This document shows, piece by piece, positions 48,484 through 56,781 of a stretch of DNA of 59,836 nucleotides (position 1 is its first letter; every line of letters begins with the position of its first letter). This DNA comes from a virus. The notes below the pieces were generated by a model that worked only from the letters and a program-made list of their open reading frames with translations, searched no databases and was not told the origin of the DNA. The position numbers and the translations under genes were made by a program. The stretch lies in the IMG/VR virus record IMGVR_UViG_3300014838_000022, positions 1-59,836 of that record; one strand, given 5' to 3'.

Positions 48484-48867
48484 TCATATGATTATTTCGA
48501 TGTTTATGTCTGGATGTTTTGTTGCCGATGACACAAATTTCTTAGCAACTCGTGAATGAGTATGAAGGGTTAAGCCTCCATATCCTACCATTTGGACCAA
48601 TTTAGTGGCTATTCCTCGTCTACGAAATTTTGGTTTGACATAGACAGCGAAATTAGGTAGAGAGAACCTGGTCAATGCCATAGCTATGGGATTACCTTTA
48701 AATTCAACGACCCATACCGATTTTACACGGAGACTTATAGGGTTGTAAGAATACCACCATTTAAGTGCTTTCCTTGGGCTGTAGCACTTGGATTGGAGTA
48801 AGCGTTTAAATTGCTCCCTTATAGTAGAAACCGATCTATATTCAGTGAATTTTAGATTAGGTATCAT
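48484..48867 (-). CDS. GNAT-like acetyltransferase, 127 aa
   Basis: VWVVEFKGNPIAMALTRFSL, then VYVKPKFRRRGIATKLVQMV, which carries the R-R-G-I-A acetyl-CoA loop. N-terminus basic. Likely N-acetyltransferase; substrate unknown. Confidence 0.75.
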   Translation of the reverse strand: MIPNLKFTEYRSVSTIREQFKRLLQSKCYSPRKALKWWYSYNPISLRVKSVWVVEFKGNPIAMALTRFSLPNFAVYVKPKFRRRGIATKLVQMVGYGGLTLHTHSRVAKKFVSSATKHPDINIEIII

Positions 48868-48948
48868 ATGTTTATTCAGAGCCTTTTCCGAATCGACGTT
48901 ATTATGATTAAGCCTATGCGATAGGTAAGTAGTTAAGTGTAAATGTGT

Positions 48949-49101
48949 TTACTTATGATTTTTATTATATTGCCATTGGAAGAAGAGGGCAATGACGAGA
49001 AGGAAGGACACCAGTATCATTACGGGGTATAGGGTACAAATGGCGCACCACACTATTAGGATGATGATTGGTATTAGGAGGACAAGTAAGAGTATGTTCA
49101 T
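48949..49101 (-). CDS. Tiny membrane protein, 50 aa
   Basis: MNILLLVLLIPIIILIVWCA followed by a second hydrophobic span; two likely membrane helices. First recognised of a cluster of five small membrane proteins. Confidence 0.6.
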   Translation of the reverse strand: MNILLLVLLIPIIILIVWCAICTLYPVMILVSFLLVIALFFQWQYNKNHK

Positions 49102-49117
49102 ATGTTTATTTATTTAT

Positions 49118-49330
49118 TTATTTCTCATGCAAGTGTTGAAGTATTAGACGGATGCAGAGAAGGAATATAAGTAACCCGAAGAACAATGAAAGTGTGGAAA
49201 ATATGAGACTATATGCCATGACAATTATATGTCCGAGGACGCCAATAAATACAAACAGGCACCCGAGTCCAAACAGGAGGATCGAGGAGATACCTATGAT
49301 TAATACAAAGAGGTGAGCTAAGAGTTTCAT
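49118..49330 (-). CDS. Small membrane protein, 70 aa
   Basis: Two to three hydrophobic segments (FVLIIGISSILLFGLGCLFV, FSTLSLFFGLLIFLLCIRLI). Start preceded by TAAACATATG, ATGA overlap upstream. Function unknown. Confidence 0.65.
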   Translation of the reverse strand: MKLLAHLFVLIIGISSILLFGLGCLFVFIGVLGHIIVMAYSLIFSTLSLFFGLLIFLLCIRLILQHLHEK

Positions 49331-49554
49331 ATGTTTACTTGTGTGGGTAAAATGAGATGAAGAATGAAATAGAGGAGTATAGCAAATAATAATAAGCCCG
49401 TGAGAAGTATTAATATCATAGCTGTTACCATCTCGGAAAATGTCAATGGGTGTCTAAATCTTATGATATTCGATACAATGAATACACAACCACCAACCGT
49501 GATTATGAATGCAAGGGCTAAGACAAATATTGAGAATGTGGCATAAGTTATCAT
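49327..49554 (-). CDS. Small membrane protein, 75 aa
   Basis: Start at 49554 (MITYATFSIFVLALAFIITV) is chosen because it clears the upstream gene by 4 nt. Two strong membrane spans. Confidence 0.65.
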   Translation of the reverse strand: MITYATFSIFVLALAFIITVGGCVFIVSNIIRFRHPLTFSEMVTAMILILLTGLLLFAILLYFILHLILPTQVNI

Positions 49555-49558
49555 ATGT

Positions 49559-49774
49559 TTACTTGCGTGGGTAAATGAGATGAAGGATGTATTGAGTTGA
49601 GACAATTGACACGCAGGCACATCCCCATGATATAAACAATATTTCGAGTTTGGTGAGAGCCATGAAGCTATCATGTCCCAATACTGCACGGACAATAGTG
49701 AGACACACGAAGAAAAAGAATATAGTCAATACGATATTGAATAACAAATGGATGGCTTCTTTTAATAGTTTCAT
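49559..49774 (-). CDS. Small membrane protein, 71 aa
   Basis: IHLLFNIVLTIFFFFVCLTI and ILFISWGCACVSIVSTQYIL are two membrane spans. ATGA overlap with the upstream gene. Confidence 0.65.
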   Translation of the reverse strand: MKLLKEAIHLLFNIVLTIFFFFVCLTIVRAVLGHDSFMALTKLEILFISWGCACVSIVSTQYILHLIYPRK

Positions 49775-49992
49775 ATATGATTATTCAATCCCATTCGTGG
49801 GGTTATTTTAACGGGAACATTGGGAAAATTGGTCTCAACGTATTTTACTCCTGTGTCATATTGAGCATGAAACATAACACTCAACGGCTCTTTAGTAATG
49901 AATGGAGTGGGGGAAGGTAGATCATCAAGATGTAATATCACAAGGTCCATTGAATAATCGAGAAGGATAACATGAATTTTTGATATATTCAT
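49771..49992 (-). CDS. Hypothetical 73-aa protein
   Basis: Not recognised. MNISKIHVILLDYSMDLVIL; alpha/beta. Confidence 0.6.
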   Translation of the reverse strand: MNISKIHVILLDYSMDLVILHLDDLPSPTPFITKEPLSVMFHAQYDTGVKYVETNFPNVPVKITPRMGLNNHI

Positions 49993-49998
49993 ATATGT

Positions 49999-50379
49999 TT
50001 AAGTGACGGGGTTAAGGGATGATTCATCGAAATCAATGGGATCGTCCATAAGGTCAACCATGATGGAGGCACCGGGGATAGACCAATAAGAGGTGCTTTC
50101 GGGGACACCGAACCAAGTATGTTCAAACAAATTTGCCACCGTAGTCCAGTCCTTTTTTTGGACGGCGAGGTCAAATTGAACTTCAGGGCAATCGAGAGAT
50201 GTGGCTTTTATTTGTTCACACGCCGCTAGACGAACACGCTCTACATTGGGAGCAGTGATAGGCAGATTGGGACGTAGATGAATCTTACGATGAGTGTTGG
50301 CAGGATGGTAACTTTCGATGAAATAACGCAATACGTATTTGTTCTCAATCACCTTGGCAATCCAAAGGTCTTTATTCAT
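49999..50379 (-). CDS. Hypothetical 126-aa protein
   Basis: Not recognised. MNKDLWIAKVIENKYVLRYF. A shorter overlapping frame in the same region was discarded. Confidence 0.65.
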   Translation of the reverse strand: MNKDLWIAKVIENKYVLRYFIESYHPANTHRKIHLRPNLPITAPNVERVRLAACEQIKATSLDCPEVQFDLAVQKKDWTTVANLFEHTWFGVPESTSYWSIPGASIMVDLMDDPIDFDESSLNPVT

Positions 50380-50397
50380 AGCAGTATCAGTGTTGGG

Positions 50398-50679
50398 TTA
50401 ACCTGCTAACGGCTTCCAATCTTGGGAAGGACTATCCTTGGAATTGCCATTCATCCATTCCAACGCCCAAAAAGCGGAGTCATAGACATAATCATCCCAC
50501 TCTCCATCGTCTCGCTTCATATCAATGTCATCAAAACTCAAATTGTCCCGTAGGACTTCGAGTTGGGCATTAATGGCCCCATCATTATCATCCCCGAATC
50601 CACTTTGGGACGGAATATGGGGTTTCAAGTCGGAAAGAGATTTGATTTCGGCTGCTATTTGCTCAGAAGTTTTATTCAT
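50398..50679 (-). CDS. Hypothetical 93-aa acidic protein
   Basis: Not recognised. MNKTSEQIAAEIKSLSDLKP. Start set by the promoter TTGACT (50708-50713), 16 nt, TATAGT (50686-50691), six nt to ATG. Confidence 0.65.
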   Translation of the reverse strand: MNKTSEQIAAEIKSLSDLKPHIPSQSGFGDDNDGAINAQLEVLRDNLSFDDIDMKRDDGEWDDYVYDSAFWALEWMNGNSKDSPSQDWKPLAG

Positions 50680-50685
50680 ACACCA

Positions 50686-50713
50686 ACTATACCACACGGG
50701 GATAAAAAGTCAA
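50686..50713 (-). promoter_or_regulatory. Promoter of the 50.7-kb gene
   Basis: TTGACT-N16-TATAGT, leaderless arrangement. Confidence 0.75.
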
Positions 50714-50733
50714 GGGATATTTACCATCCAAAA

Positions 50734-50910
50734 TCATGGTTTTCTCCGCCATTTCCATGCCACGATTGCACAATTACCAAGGATTATTATCCCCCAAGCG
50801 GTGATTATAGCTGAGAGCGTGGTTTTAATGGCTGTTAGACCCATAATAAGTAATAGAAATCCAACAACCAAAAATACAAGAAAGACAATAATGTCAATGA
50901 GTTGAATCAT
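50734..50910 (-). CDS. Small membrane protein, 58 aa
   Basis: MIQLIDIIVFLVFLVVGFLL is a membrane span; a second follows (AIITAWGIIILGNCAIVAW) with a basic tail. Start overlaps the end of the upstream gene by 17 nt. Confidence 0.6.
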   Translation of the reverse strand: MIQLIDIIVFLVFLVVGFLLLIMGLTAIKTTLSAIITAWGIIILGNCAIVAWKWRRKP

Positions 50911-51637
50911 AATATTTGTTTGGAGGCAAAACTCTTATCACCTTGAGCTTTTTCACTCGCAATTTATCAGCATTCCCTGGCAATCCCCCGAAACAAATAT
51001 CCTCTCGCTTCACTTCCACTTCCAAGCATATTAATTTGTTAGTTTCTTCTGGAGTACACAGCCCCATGAATTCTGGACGAATTCCAACTCGAAATACATG
51101 CAATCCAGGGGCACATTGTCGGTCAGAAACAACCGCATATGGTATCTCCAAAGTTGCCCCTATATCATATTTGATCGGGCTAGAGCGTCCCCATCCAGGT
51201 GACATGAAGTTGAATTTAACCCATTTCCATGCCATAAACACCTCGGGATGGATCGCTATAAAATACTGGTTAAGATAAGCGGTTGTGTCCTCTTTGCCAA
51301 TGTTGGCACGGTCTCCAATTCTGGCCTCGTCGCCAATGTTGGCCCCGTCGCCAATGTTGGCCCCGTCGCCAATGTTGGCCCCGTCGCCAATGTTGGCCCA
51401 TTTGCCAATTGTGGCCACGTCGCCAATTGTGGCACGGTCTCCAATTCTGGCCCCGTCGCCAATGTTGGCCCCGTTGCCAATTGTGGCCCCGTTGCCAATT
51501 CTGGCCCCGTCGCCAATGTTGGCCCCGTCGCCAATTTTGGCCCATTTGCCAATTATAATATGACGAGACGAGAAATCATTTTCGGTAGGATTTTCAAAAA
51601 GTTTCCAATTGCCATTTTCTTTGAGATATATTTTCAT
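50894..51637 (-). CDS. Hexapeptide-repeat (left-handed beta-helix) protein
   Basis: A 247-aa protein. Residues ~30-110 are tandem copies of A-x-I-G-(D/N/K)-(G/R/E), such as ANIGDGANIGDGARIGNGAT, the left-handed beta-helix hexapeptide. The remaining ~135 residues form a separate C-terminal domain (APGLHVFRVG, KREDICFGGLPGNADKL). The repeat DNA (51295-51560) is an 18-bp unit repeated about 15 times. Hexapeptide helices occur in acyltransferases and phage tail proteins; here the C-terminal domain suggests the latter or a novel use. Confidence 0.8.
   Translation of the reverse strand: MKIYLKENGNWKLFENPTENDFSSRHIIIGKWAKIGDGANIGDGARIGNGATIGNGANIGDGARIGDRATIGDVATIGKWANIGDGANIGDGANIGDGANIGDEARIGDRANIGKEDTTAYLNQYFIAIHPEVFMAWKWVKFNFMSPGWGRSSPIKYDIGATLEIPYAVVSDRQCAPGLHVFRVGIRPEFMGLCTPEETNKLICLEVEVKREDICFGGLPGNADKLRVKKLKVIRVLPPNKYYDSTH
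51295..51560. repeat. ~15 tandem 18-bp units encoding hexapeptides
   Basis: Units of the form CCAATGTTGGCCCCGTCG with point changes (ATTGTGG, ATTCTGG, CGTTG, CATTTG). Because the period is a multiple of three, long open frames appear in several frames and on both strands; only the minus-strand beta-helix frame is supported. Confidence 0.95.
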
Positions 51638-51688
51638 ATAATCTGTTGGGCGTAGTATTCCTAATTGGTTATTCGCAATCTTGACAGA

Positions 51689-51910
51689 TCAGTTAAGGCG
51701 GGTCCAGCGGCGGGCGTCACTGAGGCGTGTGAATTTCACAATAGTAGGTCCAGCCCCATTCAACCCGACAGTCTTAGTTTCGACTGAAAATTTGAATGTC
51801 GAATCACCTTCGAGGACGTTAATCTTGTAGCCGTTAACCACAATAGGGAAGATGTTGGGAACGGCGGCAACAGTGGGGTCGATGATGTTAGTTTTATTTG
51901 ATTGTGTCAT
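51689..51910 (-). CDS. Hypothetical 73-aa protein
   Basis: Not recognised. MTQSNKTNIIDPTVAAVPNI; beta-rich. TTGACA (51942-51947), 16 nt, TATCTT (51920-51925), nine nt to ATG. Confidence 0.65.
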   Translation of the reverse strand: MTQSNKTNIIDPTVAAVPNIFPIVVNGYKINVLEGDSTFKFSVETKTVGLNGAGPTIVKFTRLSDARRWTRLN

Positions 51911-51943
51911 AATGGTATTAAGATAGCAGAGTTTTTTTATTTG

Positions 51944-52174
51944 TCAAGTGGGTTTCTTAGTTCGTTCGATGTATTGATAAAGAATGCCAAAGAATATACC
52001 TATGGCGTCAAAAGCAATAGTTACGAATGCCAACACAATCAATGTAATCAGAACTATATGCGGAATGTGGTTCCCGGTCAGAAGTATTGCTCCCGAGAAG
52101 ATGCATGTCGAGCAGAATCCAACCATACAGCTTGCCCATAAGACAATGGGCATGACTGTCAAAAATAATTTCAT
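51944..52174 (-). CDS. Small membrane protein, 76 aa
   Basis: Start at 52174 (MKLFLTVMPIVLWASCMVGF) fixed by the promoter TTGACA (52203-52208), 16 nt, TATATT (52181-52186), six nt to ATG. About three membrane spans. Confidence 0.65.
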   Translation of the reverse strand: MKLFLTVMPIVLWASCMVGFCSTCIFSGAILLTGNHIPHIVLITLIVLAFVTIAFDAIGIFFGILYQYIERTKKPT

Positions 52175-52180
52175 GCCAAT

Positions 52181-52208
52181 AATATAGCACAAATCAGAGG
52201 ATTGTCAA
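52181..52208 (-). promoter_or_regulatory. Promoter of the 52.2-kb membrane gene
   Basis: TTGACA-N16-TATATT, leaderless arrangement. Confidence 0.8.
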
Positions 52209-52269
52209 GGAGAAGATGTGGTATTCAATGACATATTAATAACATGGGTTAACAGCTCTCCTGTTACTC

Positions 52270-52488
52270 CTATTCCGCATAAATCAACGAGTGGGTATAA
52301 AAACTGCTTGGGCTTCCTTCCTCAAATAATACACGTCCATCCTTTTGTGATTTAATTTGAAAAATTGCTCCGTGATTTCTACATGCAATGCAAAATGTGT
52401 GAGGTTTTATATATGGAATTCCCCATGGAGTATCTTGAAGATGCCCACAAATTGTGCATGTTCATTTTTCATTCAATCGGTCCTTCAT
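52270..52488 (-). pseudogene. Small zinc-ribbon gene with in-frame TGA at a Trp position
   Basis: From ATG 52488 the frame is MKDRLNEK, TGA (52462-52464), then TCTICGHLQDTPW ... FCIACRNHG to TAG, 73 codons. A zinc ribbon preceded by K-W-x-C-x-x-C-G is a very common pattern, so the TGA again sits where Trp is expected. Mutation, readthrough or error. Confidence 0.6.
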
Positions 52489-52633
52489 ATGGTCCTATAC
52501 TTTTTAAAGCAGCATCCCGACCACAATTACATGGGGTATTACTTGAATAGATATTGCCACTCGCTTGCTCACACCACGGTTTGTGTGGTGACTGTTCGAT
52601 CCATTCTTTTATAATGTTAGTATTGGGAATCAT
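52469..52633 (-). CDS. 54-aa protein
   Basis: MIPNTNIIKEWIEQSPHKPW; not recognised. ATGA overlap with the upstream HNH gene. Contains NTPCNCGRDAA, a CxC. Confidence 0.55.
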   Translation of the reverse strand: MIPNTNIIKEWIEQSPHKPWCEQASGNIYSSNTPCNCGRDAALKSIGPYEGPIE

Positions 52634-53379
52634 AAATCTAAATAGCCCTCGGGCAAATAAAGAGGTTTGCATGATAGAAATAGTTCTCGAAAGTATGCTT
52701 TAGTGCCGGGGATACCACCTTGGGAATCAATAAACTTATGTCCCCACTTGGCGATGGCTTTTTGATGTTCAAGTGACTGAGTATGATGCACATTATCCCG
52801 ATCTTCTTTGGTGGGAGCCGGTGGGATTTCATCATCAGATTTGTATCCAGCCTCAGCCATAAGCAATGCATATTTCCATGCGGGGAGTCGAGTAAGCATA
52901 TCGTTGCTTTTCAGGTGACGAAGAGCGGCACTTGCCTTCTCTTGAGTGACGTAAACACCTTGGGGATAATCGACTTTATACACTGATTGGGTTATGGCTT
53001 CAACCTTCTCGTGGCAGTCGATACATAATAGAACACACCATTGCCTTGCTCGGCTCTTATCTTCGACCGGAAATAATTTGCGAATAACGTGGGGGATTAC
53101 GTGATGAAGGGTCAATTCTTTGTTAGCGCCACAGATAACGCATTGGTTCTTGATGACAGCAATTTCAAATATCGTGGGATCACGTTCCACTTTAGCGTCG
53201 AAATTAAGCTTAATAGCACAAGGATAACCCTCGGGCGGTGTGACTTCAACTGCAAGATTACGCTCCAGATACCATCTCACTCGTTTGCCGTTAACCGTGG
53301 ACAGAGGATTGCCGCTTTTGGATAACACAAGGGCATTACTATAGTATTTGGGATCGTGTAAACAGCGATTACGTCTCAT
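52630..53379 (-). CDS. HNH endonuclease, 249 aa
   Basis: QCVICGANKELTLHHVIPH and CVLLCIDCHEKVEAI form the zinc-supported HNH core (CxxC, HH, CxxCH). The N-terminal ~80 residues are not recognised. A host-directed or homing nuclease. Confidence 0.8.
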   Translation of the reverse strand: MRRNRCLHDPKYYSNALVLSKSGNPLSTVNGKRVRWYLERNLAVEVTPPEGYPCAIKLNFDAKVERDPTIFEIAVIKNQCVICGANKELTLHHVIPHVIRKLFPVEDKSRARQWCVLLCIDCHEKVEAITQSVYKVDYPQGVYVTQEKASAALRHLKSNDMLTRLPAWKYALLMAEAGYKSDDEIPPAPTKEDRDNVHHTQSLEHQKAIAKWGHKFIDSQGGIPGTKAYFRELFLSCKPLYLPEGYLDL

Positions 53380-53570
53380 ACGTCAGTCCATTGTCTGACG
53401 GGATACCATTTCCAAAAACAACAGTCTCCCCGCTCTTGAAGTTCCCATAGATGTTTGTAGGAGAAATAAACAATGCGATACTCGTCCATCTTGACCACGA
53501 CCTTGAAGTCCTTGGGCTTAAAGACTGCCAGCCAAAGAACTTTAGCCACTAATTTCAAATCATTTAACAT
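53376..53570 (-). CDS. Hypothetical 64-aa protein
   Basis: Not recognised. MLNDLKLVAKVLWLAVFKPK; ATGA overlap downstream. Confidence 0.55.
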   Translation of the reverse strand: MLNDLKLVAKVLWLAVFKPKDFKVVVKMDEYRIVYFSYKHLWELQERGDCCFWKWYPVRQWTDV

Positions 53571-53802
53571 AGTTAATCAATTTCCCTTTTAAGAGCATGT
53601 TGTCGTAAATCTTCCCTTGTATTTTATTGCACCGCTCACATTCCACTCTCGCATTAAACGTGGGAAAACACCACTGATACACCGCATCCTTGTGAAAATG
53701 CGTGCCACATAGGGCTTTGTCGTTCTCAACAAGATGCGTAATCCCACCAGTTCTACCGGGGACTCCGAAGTAACCAATCGTAATGCAGCGGGTATCAATC
53801 AT
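53560..53802 (-). CDS. Hypothetical 80-aa protein with Cys pair
   Basis: MIDTRCITIGYFGVPGRTGG and ARVECERCNKIQG (CxxC). Start fixed by TTGACG (53833-53838), 17 nt, TATATT (53810-53815), seven nt to ATG 53802. Confidence 0.6.
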   Translation of the reverse strand: MIDTRCITIGYFGVPGRTGGITHLVENDKALCGTHFHKDAVYQWCFPTFNARVECERCNKIQGKIYDNMLLKGKLINYVK

Positions 53803-53834
53803 ACCGTACAATATACCACAGTTCCCACTATACG

Positions 53835-54005
53835 TCAAGCCTTTGATCGTAAAAATGTGCTTTGGCTAATAAACATCGGCGTATTGTCCTTAATACATTT
53901 GAGTTCCGCTTCGAGGGCGGCAATCTTGGTGTCCTTCTGCTTAAGGTCTTTCTCCATCGCCTCAATCATCAGAGTGAGGCGAGCATTGTCGTTAGAATTT
54001 ATCAT
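53835..54005 (-). CDS. 56-aa coiled-coil protein
   Basis: MINSNDNARLTLMIEAMEKD then heptad-like KQKDTKIAALEAELK. Not recognised. Its stop overlaps the next promoter. Confidence 0.55.
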   Translation of the reverse strand: MINSNDNARLTLMIEAMEKDLKQKDTKIAALEAELKCIKDNTPMFISQSTFLRSKA

Positions 54006-54019
54006 AATTAAATTAACTT

Positions 54020-54082
54020 TTAGGATAGGGCATCCTCTAATATTTTCAATAGTTTTCGAATATTGACTGCATCTTTTTTCAT
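54020..54082 (-). CDS. Possible 20-aa peptide
   Basis: MKKDAVNIRKLLKILEDALS, opened by ATGA overlap with the previous gene. Small and unproven. Confidence 0.3.
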   Translation of the reverse strand: MKKDAVNIRKLLKILEDALS

Positions 54083-54381
54083 ATCACTGTTTTCTTTCCT
54101 GTTTTCGAATCATATTTGATCCCCAATGACCCTAGAATTGCCACAGCCTCCTCGTATTTAATTCCTGCATCGTGTATTTGTTCTTTGGTCTTACACTCGG
54201 CTATAGAATCAAAGAAGAAGTCGGCGTGGTTAACTATGATTTGAATTATTTCCTCGGAAGATAGCAGGGACATTACCCGTTCTCCGGGAGGATTCGGGGT
54301 TCGTTCGTGTCTCACGTATTCATTCCCTTCTTCCCAAGGGTTTAATGGTGGTTCGGAATATGCATCACTTAGAGTTGCCAT
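54079..54381 (-). CDS. Hypothetical 100-aa protein
   Basis: Not recognised. Acidic, helical C-terminal half (EEIIQIIVNHADFFFDSIAE). Confidence 0.6.
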   Translation of the reverse strand: MATLSDAYSEPPLNPWEEGNEYVRHERTPNPPGERVMSLLSSEEIIQIIVNHADFFFDSIAECKTKEQIHDAGIKYEEAVAILGSLGIKYDSKTGKKTVI

Positions 54382-54444
54382 ATGATTATTTATTCATGTG
54401 TTGAATTTCAGAATATGATAATGCTTTGTTGTAAATATTTTTAG

Positions 54445-56775
54445 CTATCTTAAATTCATCATTATTTTTCCAATTCCAGATTCGTCATCATAGTCCTCAT
54501 TCCACACATAATATTCTTTCTCATCAGTTGTGGTTATTATTTTTAAGTCTATTAACGCTTCAATTCGTTCAATCTTGGTGAACCACAGTTGAATGGAATT
54601 TCTTACAATTGCATTATAGGGAACTTTCTCTCCTGCTATAATCTTCTTTACCAAATCTTTATCAATAATTACAGTAGCAGTAGCATTGTCAATAACCTTA
54701 AAATTATTATTAATCTCTTCAAATTGTCGATCATCTTCCATCATTAAAAGTTTACTCCCCCTACCCTTAGATATGATACTTAACTCCATTCTAACTAATT
54801 CGGTGCAATACGATGGAGTGAGGTTATCGAATAGTGTACTATTAAAGACTTGAATGCCTGAGAGTAACTGTGGATTAGCAGTGAACATATGATTTATTCC
54901 AACTAAGCTTGGAGACCAATGATAAATATATACTGTAGCGTCCGTCGAAATGCTACCACGATTAATTCTTCCCATGAATTGAAATAGATTAAGTGGGCCA
55001 CATTTCTCTCGCCATCCCACATCAAATGATATATCAACCCCACACTCAATGGTTGAAGTAGCTAATACCAAGACCTTCTTGGATTTATCTTTAAGTGATG
55101 TTTTTATATTCTCAAGTATCTTCTCTTTATGTGTAGGAGTCTGATACCCCGTTAGTTCGTATATTATCCATTTATCCAATCCATCATACCTACGTAAGAT
55201 ACTTGCTAATACTGAAGCATTGTTAATAGTATTACAAACAACCAATCCACTATGCTTAATGGACATTTTGTCGAGAATATGATTGATGAAGGAATCTAGG
55301 TTCATAGCATCTTTAATTATGTCAATCTTTACTCGTTTGTGTTCGAGGTCTTGGAACATTTTATAGGTAGACTTAGCAATGATGTCATGAACTTCTATCT
55401 CGGATTCGTCGAATATATTCCAATAATATGCCGATGTTCCTGAGCTAAAAATGAAAGAGCAATTAAAATTTATAGATAAGTCTTTGAGTAAAGGAAGGAT
55501 ATACTGCCAGTATTCATGTGGCATACTCTTGTCAAATTCATCGAAAAAGAACACCGAGTTGGCGAACCAATGAAGTTTTCTACAGCGACCGGGGCGATTG
55601 TTGGCTAATGATTCGAAGAATTGAACTGCGGTTGATACATTAATGGGAGCATTCCATTTGTTGGAATGTTTTCGCATCCACAACTTTTCAAACTCACATT
55701 TACTGTGAATTTCATTGACGTTGTTTTCATTTTCTCCGTCCATCAATATTGACTTGCGATACTCATCAACGGTTTGACTTATAATGTTGGTGAAGGGAAT
55801 GATATTATAAATTCTGTCAGCATTTCTCTGTGCTGCCAATCGTAACATATAGGTTAATCCACTGAATGTCTTTCCTAATCCTACCGAGCCATCTAATGGG
55901 AAGAATGCGACATCATTGGGTATAGGTTCATTGAGACATGTTGATCGCAACTGTTGGCGGCTTTTCAATCGTTCGGGCGACACATCTGATGGCTTAAGAC
56001 GGTCAATGTGAAGGTTAAGTTTCTTTAATCGTTCGAGGGGAACCAGTTTAGTAAATTCAAAGGGATCGTATTTTTGATTATAAAATCTATCAGTATCAGT
56101 ATGATCTGCGTCCACTAAGCAAGAAAAAGCAATTCTTATTTGCAATGCCGATAACGGTATTTTACGACTAATATTAGTTCTCGGGACATATACAATACTA
56201 ACAACCGAGTCATGAATATTCTCATACTCATCAATATGAGCATTGATGTAGTCCATCACCGATTTCTCCGGACACTTAATCTTATATGTCTCTAAGATGT
56301 CTCGGTTATCCCTAAACAATCTATTATTGATTTTGTAATAGTAATTTGTTCTAATAGGATTGGATTTGTCTATGCATTCTTGAGCCATTGGATTTTGATT
56401 CTTAAGACCAAGATGGTGGGCATGAACCAGGAAGGCAGCTACAAGATAAGAAAGATTTTCGGTTTGTTCATACTTTTTAATTAGAATAGCAACACCAGCG
56501 TCCACATGATTGAGCATCTTGGCATCTTGATTGTCATCATTATCACCATTCAAGATGACTTGAGCCGATGCATCTAACTTCCCAATGTCATGATAAAGCG
56601 CAGCTAAGGCCACTACATCCATCAAGAAAGCGACCTTAGAAGGACTGAGGTTGGTCTTCCGCAATGCATCCGTAATAAAAGTGCGTCCGTCGTTATATAC
56701 ATTAGTAATGTGTTCACAATAGGTCTGCGTGATCATTACACCACGTTTTTTGTCAGATGAGTGTGCCGCTATCAT
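54445..56775 (-). CDS. cas3: Cas3-like HD-nuclease/helicase
   Basis: A 776-aa protein. It opens with AAHS, as Cas3 HD domains often do; ALYHDIGK (H62-D63), H90, and HAHH (118-121) complete the HD metal site. VDADHTDTDRF (221-231) is the LADxxDS-type element before the helicase. Helicase motifs: I GSVGLGKT (296-303), II FFFDEFDKS (DEFD, 412-415), III SSGTSA, VI QFMGRINRG (599-607) preceded by TSTIECGVDISFDV. It is shorter than typical ~900-aa Cas3, with a reduced C-terminus. In type I CRISPR, Cas3 unwinds and degrades DNA recruited by Cascade, yet no Cascade gene is in the window. Divergent from the Cas12-like gene; own leaderless promoter. Confidence 0.9.
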   Translation of the reverse strand: MIAAHSSDKKRGVMITQTYCEHITNVYNDGRTFITDALRKTNLSPSKVAFLMDVVALAALYHDIGKLDASAQVILNGDNDDNQDAKMLNHVDAGVAILIKKYEQTENLSYLVAAFLVHAHHLGLKNQNPMAQECIDKSNPIRTNYYYKINNRLFRDNRDILETYKIKCPEKSVMDYINAHIDEYENIHDSVVSIVYVPRTNISRKIPLSALQIRIAFSCLVDADHTDTDRFYNQKYDPFEFTKLVPLERLKKLNLHIDRLKPSDVSPERLKSRQQLRSTCLNEPIPNDVAFFPLDGSVGLGKTFSGLTYMLRLAAQRNADRIYNIIPFTNIISQTVDEYRKSILMDGENENNVNEIHSKCEFEKLWMRKHSNKWNAPINVSTAVQFFESLANNRPGRCRKLHWFANSVFFFDEFDKSMPHEYWQYILPLLKDLSINFNCSFIFSSGTSAYYWNIFDESEIEVHDIIAKSTYKMFQDLEHKRVKIDIIKDAMNLDSFINHILDKMSIKHSGLVVCNTINNASVLASILRRYDGLDKWIIYELTGYQTPTHKEKILENIKTSLKDKSKKVLVLATSTIECGVDISFDVGWREKCGPLNLFQFMGRINRGSISTDATVYIYHWSPSLVGINHMFTANPQLLSGIQVFNSTLFDNLTPSYCTELVRMELSIISKGRGSKLLMMEDDRQFEEINNNFKVIDNATATVIIDKDLVKKIIAGEKVPYNAIVRNSIQLWFTKIERIEALIDLKIITTTDEKEYYVWNEDYDDESGIGKIMMNLR

Positions 56776-56781
56776 GTCCCT

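Noticed and set aside
49989-50174. 61-codon minus-strand frame
   Set aside because: Lies inside the better-supported 126-codon gene 49999-50379 in another frame.
51295-51560. Tandem 18-bp repeats as a CRISPR array
   Set aside because: No unique spacers, unit too short, and it codes for a hexapeptide helix.
51248-51655. Several long plus- and minus-strand frames over the 18-bp repeats
   Set aside because: The repeat period is a multiple of three, so all frames stay open; only the beta-helix frame has a fitting C-terminal domain.
46894-52488. Genome-wide recoding of TGA as Trp
   Set aside because: Many ATGA overlaps and sensible gene ends use TGA as stop, and no TCA-anticodon tRNA is seen; only local readthrough or mutation remains.
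54445-56775. Plain SF2 helicase rather than Cas3
   Set aside because: The HD domain with AHS start, the ADxxDT element and Cas3-type motif VI context together favour Cas3.
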